Origin: a virus
Strand: one strand, 5' to 3'
DNA length: 62,068 nt
Virus record (IMG/VR): IMGVR_UViG_3300017989_000122
Location: 1-62,068 of that record
Part shown: positions 7,077 to 14,887 of the stretch, piece after piece
Position numbering within the stretch: position 1 is the first letter of the stretch
Layout: every line of letters starts with the position of its first letter
Notes under the pieces: generated by a model
Told to the model about the DNA's origin: nothing
Database searches by the model: none
Seen by the model: only the letters and a program-made list of their open reading frames with translations
Made by a program: the position numbers and the translations under genes

Positions 7077-9037
7077 CGTCCGTCCTCCTTCTGCTTGAGG
7101 TTATCGAGTAGTTCGACCAGCAGTGACTCATCTTGGATATCCTTCCCATCGAGGACCGATGCCAGGACCTGCCTCTTCTTGTCTAGCAGTGCGGCGATTT
7201 CCTCCTCCACACTGTCGGCCAATAGGATGTAGTATGCCGTGACGCTGTCGGCTTCCTGACCAATACGATGGATTCGGTCCTCCGCTTGGTCATGTTCGCC
7301 GGGAGTCCATCCCAGTTCCAGGAAGCAGGTTGCGTTCGCGGCGGTCAGCGTGATACCCACACCAGCCGCCTTGATGTTACCGATGAATAACCGCACCTTG
7401 GGATTCTTTTGGAACTGGTCGACCGCCTCCTGCCTCGCCTTCAATGGAGTGGAACCGTCGACGCGAACCGTCTCACCCGGGTAATCCGCCTCCAGTGCAT
7501 CCAGCGTGGCCTTGTGGGTGGCGAACACCACCAGCTTGCCACCGGTGGCATCCAAGGTATCCTGTATCCAGCCAAGGGCCTCGAACAACTTCGCCTTCAC
7601 GGCCAGTTGTTTCAATGCCTCCATCCTGGTCAGGGCCTCGGCTCGTTGGGCCGCCTCCAACTTCTCCGGGTCGACTTCCCCCAGCCATCCTAGGAAGTTC
7701 CGTTCGGCTATTCGGTAGTTCTCCATCATGGCCGAAGCCCCTTCCACGGGTACGACCACACGGACCTTCGGTGGCAGTTCCTTCAACACGTCCGCCTTCA
7801 GTCGCCGGAGCATCAGTCCCGAGCCGACCAGACTGGTATGCAGTTCATCGGTATGGCTCGCCCCACTGAAATCCCAGCCGAACCGATTGTGGCGTGCACC
7901 GCAATACCTCTGGGCGAACTTCCAGAATGATTTGTAGTTCACTCCGTCGATGAGGTTCAACGTGGTGAAGAATTCCACCGGCCTGTTTGTGATGGGAGTC
8001 CCAGATAGGGCAATGATGTTCTTGCATGACTTGGCCAGCCGCTGTGCTGCCTTGGTCCGCTTCGCCTTTTGATTCTTGATGTAGTGGCACTCATCCAGAA
8101 TCAGGGAGGGCGCCTTCACCTTAGTCAGTCGCGGTGCCCAATCATTTAAGATGTCGTAGTTGATGATGACCCAACCATCCTTCTTCACCGATGCCTTCTG
8201 GCCGTTGGGTCGTCCGTTGATGATGACGGCATGCTTGCCCGTCCATCGCTTGAGCTCCCGTGCCCAATTCAGTTTTAGTGACGCGGGACACACCACGATG
8301 GCTGGCAGTGCTTCGACCTGCTCTACGGCACCGATGGCCTGGATTGTTTTCCCAAGGCCCATCTCGTCGCCGAGCAGGCACCGGCAATCCTGTTTGACCA
8401 AGTGCCGGATACCGTCCTGCTGGAAGGGATAGGCGGCTTCAGCGATGGCCACGGGGAGTGGTGCCTTTGCTGCCACCTCGTTCTTGGCTCGGGCTTCATC
8501 GAGTGATGCCTTCAGCTCGACCATCTGTGGGTTGTGCTTCAGGTCGTCACCGAGGAAGTCGATTACCTTGTCAGCGATTCCTTTCTCGTAAGGGATTGCC
8601 CATGCTTTCCTTTCCTTGTCCCACCGGCGACCCGGGATGGTCTTGACTTTCTCCACCAGCTTCGGGTCGTAAGGGAATCGGATGAGTATTTCCTCAGCAT
8701 GCTCCGTCAGCTCAGCTCGACGGACCGGTAAGGTGGTGGCTCTCGTCGTTTGCCTTCTCCTTCTGGTCGACTTCGGCGATGCCTTGAAATCAGCCAGCTG
8801 GCTCTTGGAATAAGTCCGCAGCATCCGCCTTGCCGCCTCCTCCTGCTTGATGGTGAGGTTACGGCCAGCGCGGATTTGTTTGGCCAGTGAGGACCCGAAG
8901 GCCGCGTCACGACCGTTCCATCCGGCCTTGTTCTTCCAGCGAGTCGAGTGGGCCACCCGCTCATCTTCGGTTTGCCTGGCATCCATGAATAGGATGGCCT
9001 GGCACACCTCCTCGATGCTTGCGGTATTGGGGTTCAT
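7073..9037 (-). CDS. SNF2-family helicase with HARP-like domain (SMARCAL1-like)
   Basis: 654 residues from ATG 9037. Residues about 116-165 resemble a HARP domain (FPYDPKLVEKVKTIPGRRWD, then a W..P segment), known from SMARCAL1 annealing helicases. The SNF2 core follows: Walker A LLGDEMGLGKT at 221-231, DECH at 315-318, SGTP motif III near 345, and a C-terminal helicase lobe ending with DQAEDRIHRIGQ (motif VI). Known HARP helicases rewind RPA-coated or forked DNA and remodel stalled forks. Here it may help recombination-dependent replication or fork reversal. The first 110 residues are basic and unassigned. Confidence 0.85.
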   Translation of the reverse strand: MNPNTASIEEVCQAILFMDARQTEDERVAHSTRWKNKAGWNGRDAAFGSSLAKQIRAGRNLTIKQEEAARRMLRTYSKSQLADFKASPKSTRRRRQTTRATTLPVRRAELTEHAEEILIRFPYDPKLVEKVKTIPGRRWDKERKAWAIPYEKGIADKVIDFLGDDLKHNPQMVELKASLDEARAKNEVAAKAPLPVAIAEAAYPFQQDGIRHLVKQDCRCLLGDEMGLGKTIQAIGAVEQVEALPAIVVCPASLKLNWARELKRWTGKHAVIINGRPNGQKASVKKDGWVIINYDILNDWAPRLTKVKAPSLILDECHYIKNQKAKRTKAAQRLAKSCKNIIALSGTPITNRPVEFFTTLNLIDGVNYKSFWKFAQRYCGARHNRFGWDFSGASHTDELHTSLVGSGLMLRRLKADVLKELPPKVRVVVPVEGASAMMENYRIAERNFLGWLGEVDPEKLEAAQRAEALTRMEALKQLAVKAKLFEALGWIQDTLDATGGKLVVFATHKATLDALEADYPGETVRVDGSTPLKARQEAVDQFQKNPKVRLFIGNIKAAGVGITLTAANATCFLELGWTPGEHDQAEDRIHRIGQEADSVTAYYILLADSVEEEIAALLDKKRQVLASVLDGKDIQDESLLVELLDNLKQKEDGR

Positions 9038-9041
9038 GGCA

Positions 9042-9425
9042 CTACTCCGTTTCCATGCCGCCGAGGAATCCCTCATGCTTGGCCTTGGCTGCATCCTTGC
9101 GGAGCTCAACTATCTCATCCTCGTCGGCCTGTTTGATTCGCTTACGGAGTGCCGCTAGCAGGTCGTCCTTGAACTGACCTACCGTGCCATGCCGGTATAC
9201 CATGTCGGTGAATCGTTCGATATCCTCATACCCTGCGGAGTTCTCGTGCATCATCTCGCGCACGTTTTCAAGGAACGCAACACAGTTACAGGTGAGAATG
9301 ACGAACGCCTTCCTTTCTTCGTTGGAGATTTCCCGCATGCTGGATGACATTTCGTGGAACGCGTCAATGCAGTCCTGCAAGTCCGAGGCGGTATTCCTCC
9401 AACGGCAGTGGCTCATGTTACCCAT
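9042..9425 (-). CDS. Hypothetical helical protein, 127 residues
   Basis: Strong AGAGGAGG site before ATG 9425. Almost wholly helical, with an acidic and a basic heptad-rich C-terminal half (KRIKQADEDEIVELRKDAAK). No known family. It lies four bases upstream of the SNF2 helicase start, so the two are probably co-translated. Confidence 0.65.
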   Translation of the reverse strand: MGNMSHCRWRNTASDLQDCIDAFHEMSSSMREISNEERKAFVILTCNCVAFLENVREMMHENSAGYEDIERFTDMVYRHGTVGQFKDDLLAALRKRIKQADEDEIVELRKDAAKAKHEGFLGGMETE

Positions 9426-9612
9426 CTCGTTCCTCCTCTGCTTCCATCAGTTCTTGTCTCTTCTCTTCCCGCTTGAGTTCTTCCTGGTACTCGAGCTCCC
9501 GTTTCTCTTCCATCGCTCGGTAGTAGGCCGCACGATTGAAGCGGAACATGTTTTCGAGTGCCTGCTCTTCCGGGTCGACCAAGCAGTCGTAGTAGTCTCT
9601 CGGCCTTGGCAT
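9418..9612 (-). CDS. Small charged coiled-coil protein, 64 residues
   Basis: ATG 9612 follows GAGGAAACAG. The N-terminal 30 residues contain DYYDCLVDPEEQALENMFRF. The rest is a highly charged single helix (EEKRELEYQEELKREEKRQE). It overlaps the next gene by 8 bases. Function unknown. Confidence 0.6.
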   Translation of the reverse strand: MPRPRDYYDCLVDPEEQALENMFRFNRAAYYRAMEEKRELEYQEELKREEKRQELMEAEEERDG

Positions 9613-9626
9613 CTGTTTCCTCTAGG

Positions 9627-10001
9627 TTAGATTTGATAGTCGTACTCGACCACGGTACATCCATAGTCCCTGGCTCCCTTGAGGGCGGCGGCACGGGACT
9701 TGTAAACGTGGTTAAGCAGAAATACCTTGTGGCCTTGCGGTCCCTCAAAGACCGACCATCGGAACTCGTAGGGATTTCTGGAATTGCCACTCAAGCCCTT
9801 CACGAGATGGGCATGGCTCTGCCCAACGGCGCTATTGAAGATGGCGGAGGCGGCTTTGTTCTCCGCCTGCTTCACGGCTAGATTGAATCGCTGGTCGTTC
9901 ATTTCTGCTCCTTCATCTTTGGTCTTGACAACTACGTTGCCCTTGATGGTCTCGCCTTCCTTGGCGGGGGCTCCGAACTTGGATGTGGACTTCGGACTCA
10001 T
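9627..10001 (-). CDS. Hypothetical protein, 124 residues
   Basis: Strong GAGGAACCATCC leader before ATG 10001. Polar N terminus, then a mixed alpha/beta C-terminal half with FRWSVFEGPQGHKVFLLNHV. Not recognised. It is the first of several consecutive small leftward genes that share almost the same leader. Confidence 0.6.
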   Translation of the reverse strand: MSPKSTSKFGAPAKEGETIKGNVVVKTKDEGAEMNDQRFNLAVKQAENKAASAIFNSAVGQSHAHLVKGLSGNSRNPYEFRWSVFEGPQGHKVFLLNHVYKSRAAALKGARDYGCTVVEYDYQI

Positions 10002-10029
10002 GGATGGTTCCTCCTGTGTTGTGGTTTGT

Positions 10030-10281
10030 TCACGCGGCCTTGCGATTGGTACGACGGGCCATACGTTGATGCTTGCGGTGCCACTTGCGGACGCCGTACG
10101 GCATAGTATGATTTGGTCCGCCGTGGCCCGGCTTCTTCGCCTTGGTCTGCGCCTTCTCCTCCTTCGGCTCGACGCGCGGCGGTGCCATGACGGCGACGTC
10201 CGCCTTGCGCGTCTCGGTCTTCTTCGTCTCGCGCTTCGTCCAGCGCGCGGCGAACCAGTCGACGATGCCCTTGAACTTCAT
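10030..10281 (-). CDS. Small basic hypothetical protein, 83 residues
   Basis: ATG 10281 follows CAAGGAGGAACCGAG, which decides against the longer frame from 10410. The chain is very rich in Lys, Arg and His, especially at the C terminus (KWHRKHQRMARRTNRKA), which suggests nucleic-acid binding. No family recognised. Confidence 0.6.
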   Translation of the reverse strand: MKFKGIVDWFAARWTKRETKKTETRKADVAVMAPPRVEPKEEKAQTKAKKPGHGGPNHTMPYGVRKWHRKHQRMARRTNRKAA

Positions 10282-10316
10282 CTCGGTTCCTCCTTGGTTT
10301 GGGTGGTGGATTTTTG

Positions 10317-10553
10317 CTATGCAAGCACGGCGCGGGGAATGCGATTGCGGTAGACCGGGCAGGCATACTTGTCCACCGAAACCCGGCGGGCAAGATGTTG
10401 GGCGCGGCACTTGCGGAACGTTTGAGCGTGTGCCTTGTCCCTCGTCCAGCCCCCCGTCATCGTGTAGTAGATGGGGGGCATGTCCCGGTTCTGCTTGCCA
10501 GGCGTCAACTTGAGAACGAATCGCTTGGCGTTGTCCTTGTGTGGCTTCTTCAT
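10317..10553 (-). CDS. Small hypothetical protein, paralogue of the 4279-4518 product
   Basis: 78 residues, ATG 10553 behind AGAGGAGGAACGAACG. It shares the pattern PIYY-x-GGW-x-x-D-x-x-x-A-x-x-F with the small protein encoded beside the primase. The C terminus has two cysteines that are not in a paired motif. Function unknown. Confidence 0.6.
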   Translation of the reverse strand: MKKPHKDNAKRFVLKLTPGKQNRDMPPIYYTMTGGWTRDKAHAQTFRKCRAQHLARRVSVDKYACPVYRNRIPRAVLA

Positions 10554-10595
10554 CGTTCGTTCCTCCTCTTTGTGTGTGGGTGATTGGGTATAGGT

Positions 10596-10925
10596 TTATT
10601 TCGTCTCGTTCATGGTAAGTGTGCCGTCGAAGTCGTCACTGAGGAAATTGCCATATCCGGTCGTGCGGGGCAGGAAGAACTTCTCCTCCTTCAGAAGCCC
10701 ATAGACGTCGTGCAGGATGTCGAAGTTGCGGTACGTCTTCTTCCGGTCGTTGGCGCGGCTCCACTCGATGTAGCCGAGCATGTCGCGCAACTGGAGTGGG
10801 GAGATGTAGTGGTCGAACGCGATGAACAGGTCGATGCGGTTCTCCTTCGACAAGCCGATGCGCTCGCGCTCCTGCTCGACGATGTCGACGACGGCGGCGA
10901 CGTGGTGCGGGTTGTGGTGGTACAT
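10596..10925 (-). CDS. Hypothetical protein, 109 residues
   Basis: ATG 10925 follows AGAGGAGGAACGAACG, a leader identical to that of the previous gene. The protein is helical and mixed in charge (VVDIVEQERERIGLSKENR). Not recognised. Confidence 0.6.
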   Translation of the reverse strand: MYHHNPHHVAAVVDIVEQERERIGLSKENRIDLFIAFDHYISPLQLRDMLGYIEWSRANDRKKTYRNFDILHDVYGLLKEEKFFLPRTTGYGNFLSDDFDGTLTMNETK

Positions 10926-10951
10926 CGTTCGTTCCTCCTCTGTGGTTTGGC

Positions 10952-11233
10952 TTACGCGGGCTTGCCCTCGCCGACCTTGCCCTTGATGACGGGGTCGAGC
11001 ACGGTCTCGCCGCGCATGATGCTGATGACCCAACGCGGCGGGATGTAGTTGCTCAACGCCTCGGCCTCGCTGTTGCCGAAGACGGCCTGCAACGCGGCGG
11101 ACGCGCCGCACAGGAAAGCGGCCTCCTCGGTGATTGCCTTCTTGCCCTTCCCCGGCTTGTGCCCGAGGTTGTCGAGGCGGTTCCGCAGGACGTTTTCGAT
11201 TTCGTTCACGATGGCTTGCTTGTCGGTCTTCAT
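10952..11233 (-). CDS. Hypothetical protein, 93 residues
   Basis: ATG 11233 follows GAGGAGGAACCACCG. Helical N-terminal half (IVNEIENVLRNRLDNLGHKP) and a small-residue-rich centre (AAFLCGASAALQAVFG). Not recognised. Confidence 0.6.
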   Translation of the reverse strand: MKTDKQAIVNEIENVLRNRLDNLGHKPGKGKKAITEEAAFLCGASAALQAVFGNSEAEALSNYIPPRWVISIMRGETVLDPVIKGKVGEGKPA

Positions 11234-11259
11234 CGGTGGTTCCTCCTCGGTTGGGTAGT

Positions 11260-11460
11260 TTAGCCTTCGTACCATTGCTGGTTGTCGCGTTTGCGGTTGA
11301 GTTGGCTTTCGTAGTTCTTTGCCATCATCGTCGCCCATGCTTTGTCAACCTTCGGCTCGAACTTCGTGGTCCAGATTGTCTTGCCGCGTTCCTTGGCAAC
11401 CAAACCGAAACGCCCATTGGTTTCGATATACTCGACGGTGAAGCGTTTTGCCTTCGCCAT
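11260..11460 (-). CDS. Small hypothetical protein, 66 residues
   Basis: ATG 11460 follows GAGGAGGAACCGGTC. The sequence starts as a beta-rich basic domain (KRFTVEYIETNGRFGLVAKE) and ends in a charged helix. Not recognised. Confidence 0.6.
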   Translation of the reverse strand: MAKAKRFTVEYIETNGRFGLVAKERGKTIWTTKFEPKVDKAWATMMAKNYESQLNRKRDNQQWYEG

Positions 11461-11486
11461 GACCGGTTCCTCCTCTTGGTGGTTGG

Positions 11487-11768
11487 TTAGGCGTTCTCGA
11501 GGCAGCGGGCTTCTTCGATTGGGTTGAGGCGGAGGTCGTGCTCTTCGGCGTCGTCACCGTAGTGCCGCTTCAACGCCGCCTTGCCTTCCTCGGTCTCCTT
11601 CAGCTTCTCCTCCAGCGTCTTGATGTTCTCCTCCTTCACTGCATACTCCGTCCGCTTCTCCGTCAGCTCGCACTCCAGCTCGGTGATGTCCGCACCGAGG
11701 TCGTCCCGTTCGCTGGACAGCTGGTCGATGGTGGCGAGCGTCTCGTTGATGATGGCGTGGTGGTTCAT
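11487..11768 (-). CDS. Small coiled-coil protein, 93 residues
   Basis: ATG 11768 follows ACAAGGAGAGCCACC. Residues about 10-65 are a long coiled coil with heptads (SERDDLGADITELECELTEK). It is the promoter-proximal gene of the leftward block and faces the divergent non-coding region, so it is probably expressed early. Function unknown. Confidence 0.65.
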   Translation of the reverse strand: MNHHAIINETLATIDQLSSERDDLGADITELECELTEKRTEYAVKEENIKTLEEKLKETEEGKAALKRHYGDDAEEHDLRLNPIEEARCLENA

Positions 11769-12273
11769 GGTGGCTCTCCTTGTCGATTGTGTTGTGATGG
11801 ATGAAGGGTGGTGGTCGCTGTCCTCCTTGCCAGCGACCGTTGGTGGCTCTGAATCTGGGCGGCTCATTATCTCGGTGGTTAATGCGCGTGCCTGCGCCTG
11901 CGAGGCCTCCTTGGGGTTCGAGTTGTGTTTGTGCCGGTGCGGGGAATAGTCCCGCCTCTCCTGCTTTGGCGTTCCGCTTCAGCCCTCTAACTTGGCATCC
12001 CACATATCCGGCCCGTTACTGCCGGAGTCGTCTTCGCCATGCTGGCACTGCATCATCTCACCTGGTGATGACGGCTTGGCTGTCACCTCAATGCCTGGCT
12101 ACTGCCGCGTGGTTTCCTGGGCTTGGCTCGTCGCCCGTAACCTCCTGGCCAGTGGGTCACTATCGCCCTCCCTATCTGGCCGTCCCGGTGGAGCATCCCT
12201 TCTACCGGACCATCCACCGGAGTTCACCGGGACCGTTGGCTTGGGAACCTGGATTGGTTCTCCCCCTCGGCTT

Positions 12274-12297
12274 CCTGAATCTGATATCGGATTCAGG
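12274..12297. repeat. Inverted repeat, 8-bp arms
   Basis: CCTGAATC (12274-12281) and GATTCAGG (12290-12297) are perfect arms around an 8-base centre that is itself nearly palindromic (TGATATCG). It may be a protein-binding site in the divergent region. Confidence 0.55.
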
Positions 12298-12360
12298 TCT
12301 GGGCTTGCGGGACCGCCGCAATTTGTGGGAGCTTTACCCCATTCGCCTTCTTGGCTTGCG

Positions 12361-12423
12361 TAACTCTTTGATAATCAATGACTTGGATTATGAATTTGTG
12401 TAACTCATTGATAATCAATGACT
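12361..12423. repeat. Two direct copies of a 23-bp AT-rich palindrome-bearing repeat
   Basis: TAACTCTTTGATAATCAATG plus ACT at 12361-12383 and a copy differing at one base at 12401-12423, exactly 40 bases apart. The core CATTGATAATCAATG in the second copy is a perfect odd palindrome. Shorter relatives occur at 12545-12557 (CATTGATAGTCAA) and 12623-12629. Regular spacing of about four helical turns suggests cooperative binding of a dimeric protein, as an operator or origin iteron. Confidence 0.6.
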
Positions 12424-12533
12424 ACGCCCGGTCGATTTTCAATGAACCCCGGCCTTTCGGCCTACCATAATTTAAGCCCACAAAGGGGGAAGGCAAACAA
12501 GGAATCGGGAATATCCCGAAAAAACCCTTAAAT

Positions 12534-12570
12534 TACCCTTAAATCATTGATAGTCAAAGGGTTAAGGGTA
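12534..12570. repeat. Inverted repeat enclosing a TTGATAGTCAA site
   Basis: TACCCTTAA (12534-12542) and TTAAGGGTA (12562-12570) are perfect 9-base arms around a third copy of the CATTGAT-type element. A short hairpin TCGGGA-ATA-TCCCGA lies just before at 12505-12519. Together they mark 12500-12630 as the most structured part of the divergent region. Confidence 0.5.
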
Positions 12571-12755
12571 AAATAGCCCCCGAATTGGCCGGATGCCCCA
12601 ATATCGAGAATTCCATATAAATCATTGATGGAGAGCAAGTTATGAATGGATGGGGGAAGGGGGATTCCCGCCCCATTTCCAGCCCCCGTCGGGAGCCCCG
12701 TCCCGATTGGCGCAGTGCCGGATTATATTGTCCGGCATGAAGTGGGAGATGGTTC

Positions 12756-13385
12756 ATGGCGAAGCGTCGGAACAATAGGGCAAGGCGACGACGGACAAAG
12801 CCGGCCCAACGAAATAAGAAGAAGTTGAAGTCGGCTACATTGCCTGCACCTACCACGGCCCCGGCGTTGCGGTCCGAGAGCGGGGTGACCGGTATGGATG
12901 CGTTCGCCATCAAGGAGCATCATGCCCGGTATCATCAGGCATACGCCAAGACTCTATTACGGGTGATGAGTGAGGGGGGTAGTATTTATTCCGTGGCCAG
13001 GGAAATAGGGTGTGCGGAAGGGACAATCAGGCGCTGGGCCGAGGACCATCCAGATTTCGCGTTGGCACTCGAGGTAGGGCGGGACATGAGTCGGGGCTGG
13101 TGGGAGGATATCGGTCGGGACAACTTGGGGAATAAGGACTTTAATTCAACCCTGTGGATGATGAACATGTCCAATCGCCATGGTTGGTCAAGGTTTGTCA
13201 AGGAAGGTAGTGGCCCTGAGGCGCCATCACTACATCAACATGACCACAAGCACGTAAATATCAATCTCGGTAACCTGACGTCCAAGCAGTTGCGGAAACT
13301 ACGCAGCGTTGTCGGTGAGCAGTTATTGGAAGGGAGCGAGGAACAGGATGAGTCAGAAGCAGACCTTGCAGCTGCCGTCGATTAG
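12756..13385 (+). CDS. Terminase small subunit
   Basis: Binds the packaging start site and recruits the large subunit. 209 residues with a GGGAGATGG ribosome binding site. Residues 1-40 are extremely Arg/Lys rich. A helix-turn-helix of the terminase small-subunit type follows, seen as SIYSVAREIGCAEGTIRRWA, and then a helical region. It directly precedes and overlaps the large terminase. A resolvase-type helix-turn-helix would be the alternative, but the position favours TerS. Confidence 0.8.
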   Translation: MAKRRNNRARRRRTKPAQRNKKKLKSATLPAPTTAPALRSESGVTGMDAFAIKEHHARYHQAYAKTLLRVMSEGGSIYSVAREIGCAEGTIRRWAEDHPDFALALEVGRDMSRGWWEDIGRDNLGNKDFNSTLWMMNMSNRHGWSRFVKEGSGPEAPSLHQHDHKHVNINLGNLTSKQLRKLRSVVGEQLLEGSEEQDESEADLAAAVD

Positions 13386-14808
13386 AGAGATTGACCTGGA
13401 GCTGGCACATCGCCACCTGGTCGACTTCGTCACGCTTACATGGTGTGGCGTCGAGGTCAAGCCCTACATCCACGGTACCATCGTCGAGGCCATCTGCGAC
13501 CATCTGGAGGCGGTCATTAACGGAGACATCCGAAAACTCATCATTACAGTCCCACCGCGCCACATGAAGTCACTGCTGACTTCGGTATTCCTTCCGGCCT
13601 GGGCCTGGATTGATTACCCGGAGCTTCAGTTCCTCTTTGCGTCATATACGCACTCCCTATCCATCCGCGATTCCGTCAGATGCCGCCGGCTGATGTTATC
13701 TTCCATCTACGGGGAACTGAAAAGTCGATACGCCCTGAATAAGTGGTCACTCACGGATGACCAGAATACGAAGATACGATTTGATAATGACCGATTCGGT
13801 TATCGCATATCCACATCGGTCGATGGCGCGTTGACCGGTGAAGGCGGCGACATCATTGTTGTGGATGACCCACATAATGTCATCGAGGGGGAAAGCGAGG
13901 CGGTCCGCAAGAGCACGTTGGCTTGGTGGGATGAGGCCATGAGTACGCGGTTGAATGATGCCCGGTCAGGCCGGTACGTGATAATCGGCCAGCGCGTGCA
14001 CGAGGAGGACCTCATTGGTCATATCCTGGACCGTCAGGATGACTGGGTTCACTTATGCCTCCCCGCTCGATATGAGGGGGAGAGCCGGATTTGCAGTACA
14101 TTGCCCAAGTGGCGTGAGGATTGGCGTAGTGAGGAGGGGGACCTATTGTGGCCGGAGCGATTCGGGGAAGAACAGTTGCGGGAAATCGAGGAGGCCCTCG
14201 GTCCTTATGGCACAGCGGCCCAGCTCCAGCAACGCCCCAGTCCCAGGCAAGGCGGGATGTTCCAGCCGGAGAAAGCCAAGGTCGTCGATAAGCTCCCCGG
14301 TCATATCATGGATGAAGTCAGGTACTGGGATAAGGCCGGGAGCGCGGACAGTGGCGCATATACGGCCGGGGTGAAGATGGCCAAGTTGAGTACGGGCCAA
14401 TATGCCGTGATGGATGTCGTGCGCGGTCAATGGGTCGCCAGTGACCGGGAGCGGATAATCAAGGATACCGCGGAGAAGGATGGACACAAGGTCCATGTGG
14501 GGACAGAGCAGGAGCCAGGCAGTGGTGGGAAGGAGTCAGCCGAGAACACCATCAAGAACCTGGCCGGGTTCAAGGTATTCGCCGAACGCGTCACCGGGGA
14601 CAAGGCTTCCAGGGCCGAGCCATACAGCATCCAGTTCAACGTGGGGAATGTTTTGGTCATGAATGAGGAGTGGAGAAAGGTGTTCATGGAGGAGCACCGG
14701 CAGTTCCCGATGGGTCGGTACAAGGACCAGGTGGATGCCGCCTCCGGTGCGTTCAACCACCTCAGTCGTGCACGGAAGAAAGCCGGAGCATGGGGGGTCG
14801 GTCGGTGA
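13348..14808 (+). CDS. terL: Terminase large subunit
   Basis: ATPase and nuclease that drives DNA into the prohead. From ATG 13348 (GAGGAACAGG leader, overlapping terS by 38 bases) it has 486 residues. The Walker A variant is VPPRHMKS at 68-75, with Met where Gly is common. Walker B is IIVVDDPHN at 169-177. The C-terminal RNase-H-like nuclease begins at YWDKAGSADSGAYTAG, with the first acidic residue in that motif. The PPRHxKS form is typical of a large class of phage terminases. Confidence 0.93.
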   Translation: MSQKQTLQLPSIREIDLELAHRHLVDFVTLTWCGVEVKPYIHGTIVEAICDHLEAVINGDIRKLIITVPPRHMKSLLTSVFLPAWAWIDYPELQFLFASYTHSLSIRDSVRCRRLMLSSIYGELKSRYALNKWSLTDDQNTKIRFDNDRFGYRISTSVDGALTGEGGDIIVVDDPHNVIEGESEAVRKSTLAWWDEAMSTRLNDARSGRYVIIGQRVHEEDLIGHILDRQDDWVHLCLPARYEGESRICSTLPKWREDWRSEEGDLLWPERFGEEQLREIEEALGPYGTAAQLQQRPSPRQGGMFQPEKAKVVDKLPGHIMDEVRYWDKAGSADSGAYTAGVKMAKLSTGQYAVMDVVRGQWVASDRERIIKDTAEKDGHKVHVGTEQEPGSGGKESAENTIKNLAGFKVFAERVTGDKASRAEPYSIQFNVGNVLVMNEEWRKVFMEEHRQFPMGRYKDQVDAASGAFNHLSRARKKAGAWGVGR

Positions 14809-14887
14809 GGTATTCGGTGAGACACCGATACAGTATAAGTCATAACAAGGACAAAGAAAAACACAGTCCACAGTGAGGAGAACGGTC

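Larger units (their letters stand above)
11769..12755. promoter_or_regulatory. Divergent non-coding region, candidate origin and promoter region
   Basis: About 990 bases without a convincing gene, between the leftward block and the rightward structural block. The left 550 bases are GC-rich with no coding signal. The right 400 bases become AT-rich and hold repeated TTGATAATCAA-type palindromes, inverted repeats and A-runs. Divergent promoters must lie here because both flanking blocks read away from it. AT-richness plus repeats fits an origin or operators, but I see no DnaA boxes and cannot separate the two roles. Confidence 0.5.

Noticed and set aside
11801-12403. 200-residue plus-strand open frame in the divergent region
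   Set aside because: No ribosome binding site, composition is Pro/Leu/Arg/Ser-rich as expected of random GC-rich DNA, and it runs over repeats.
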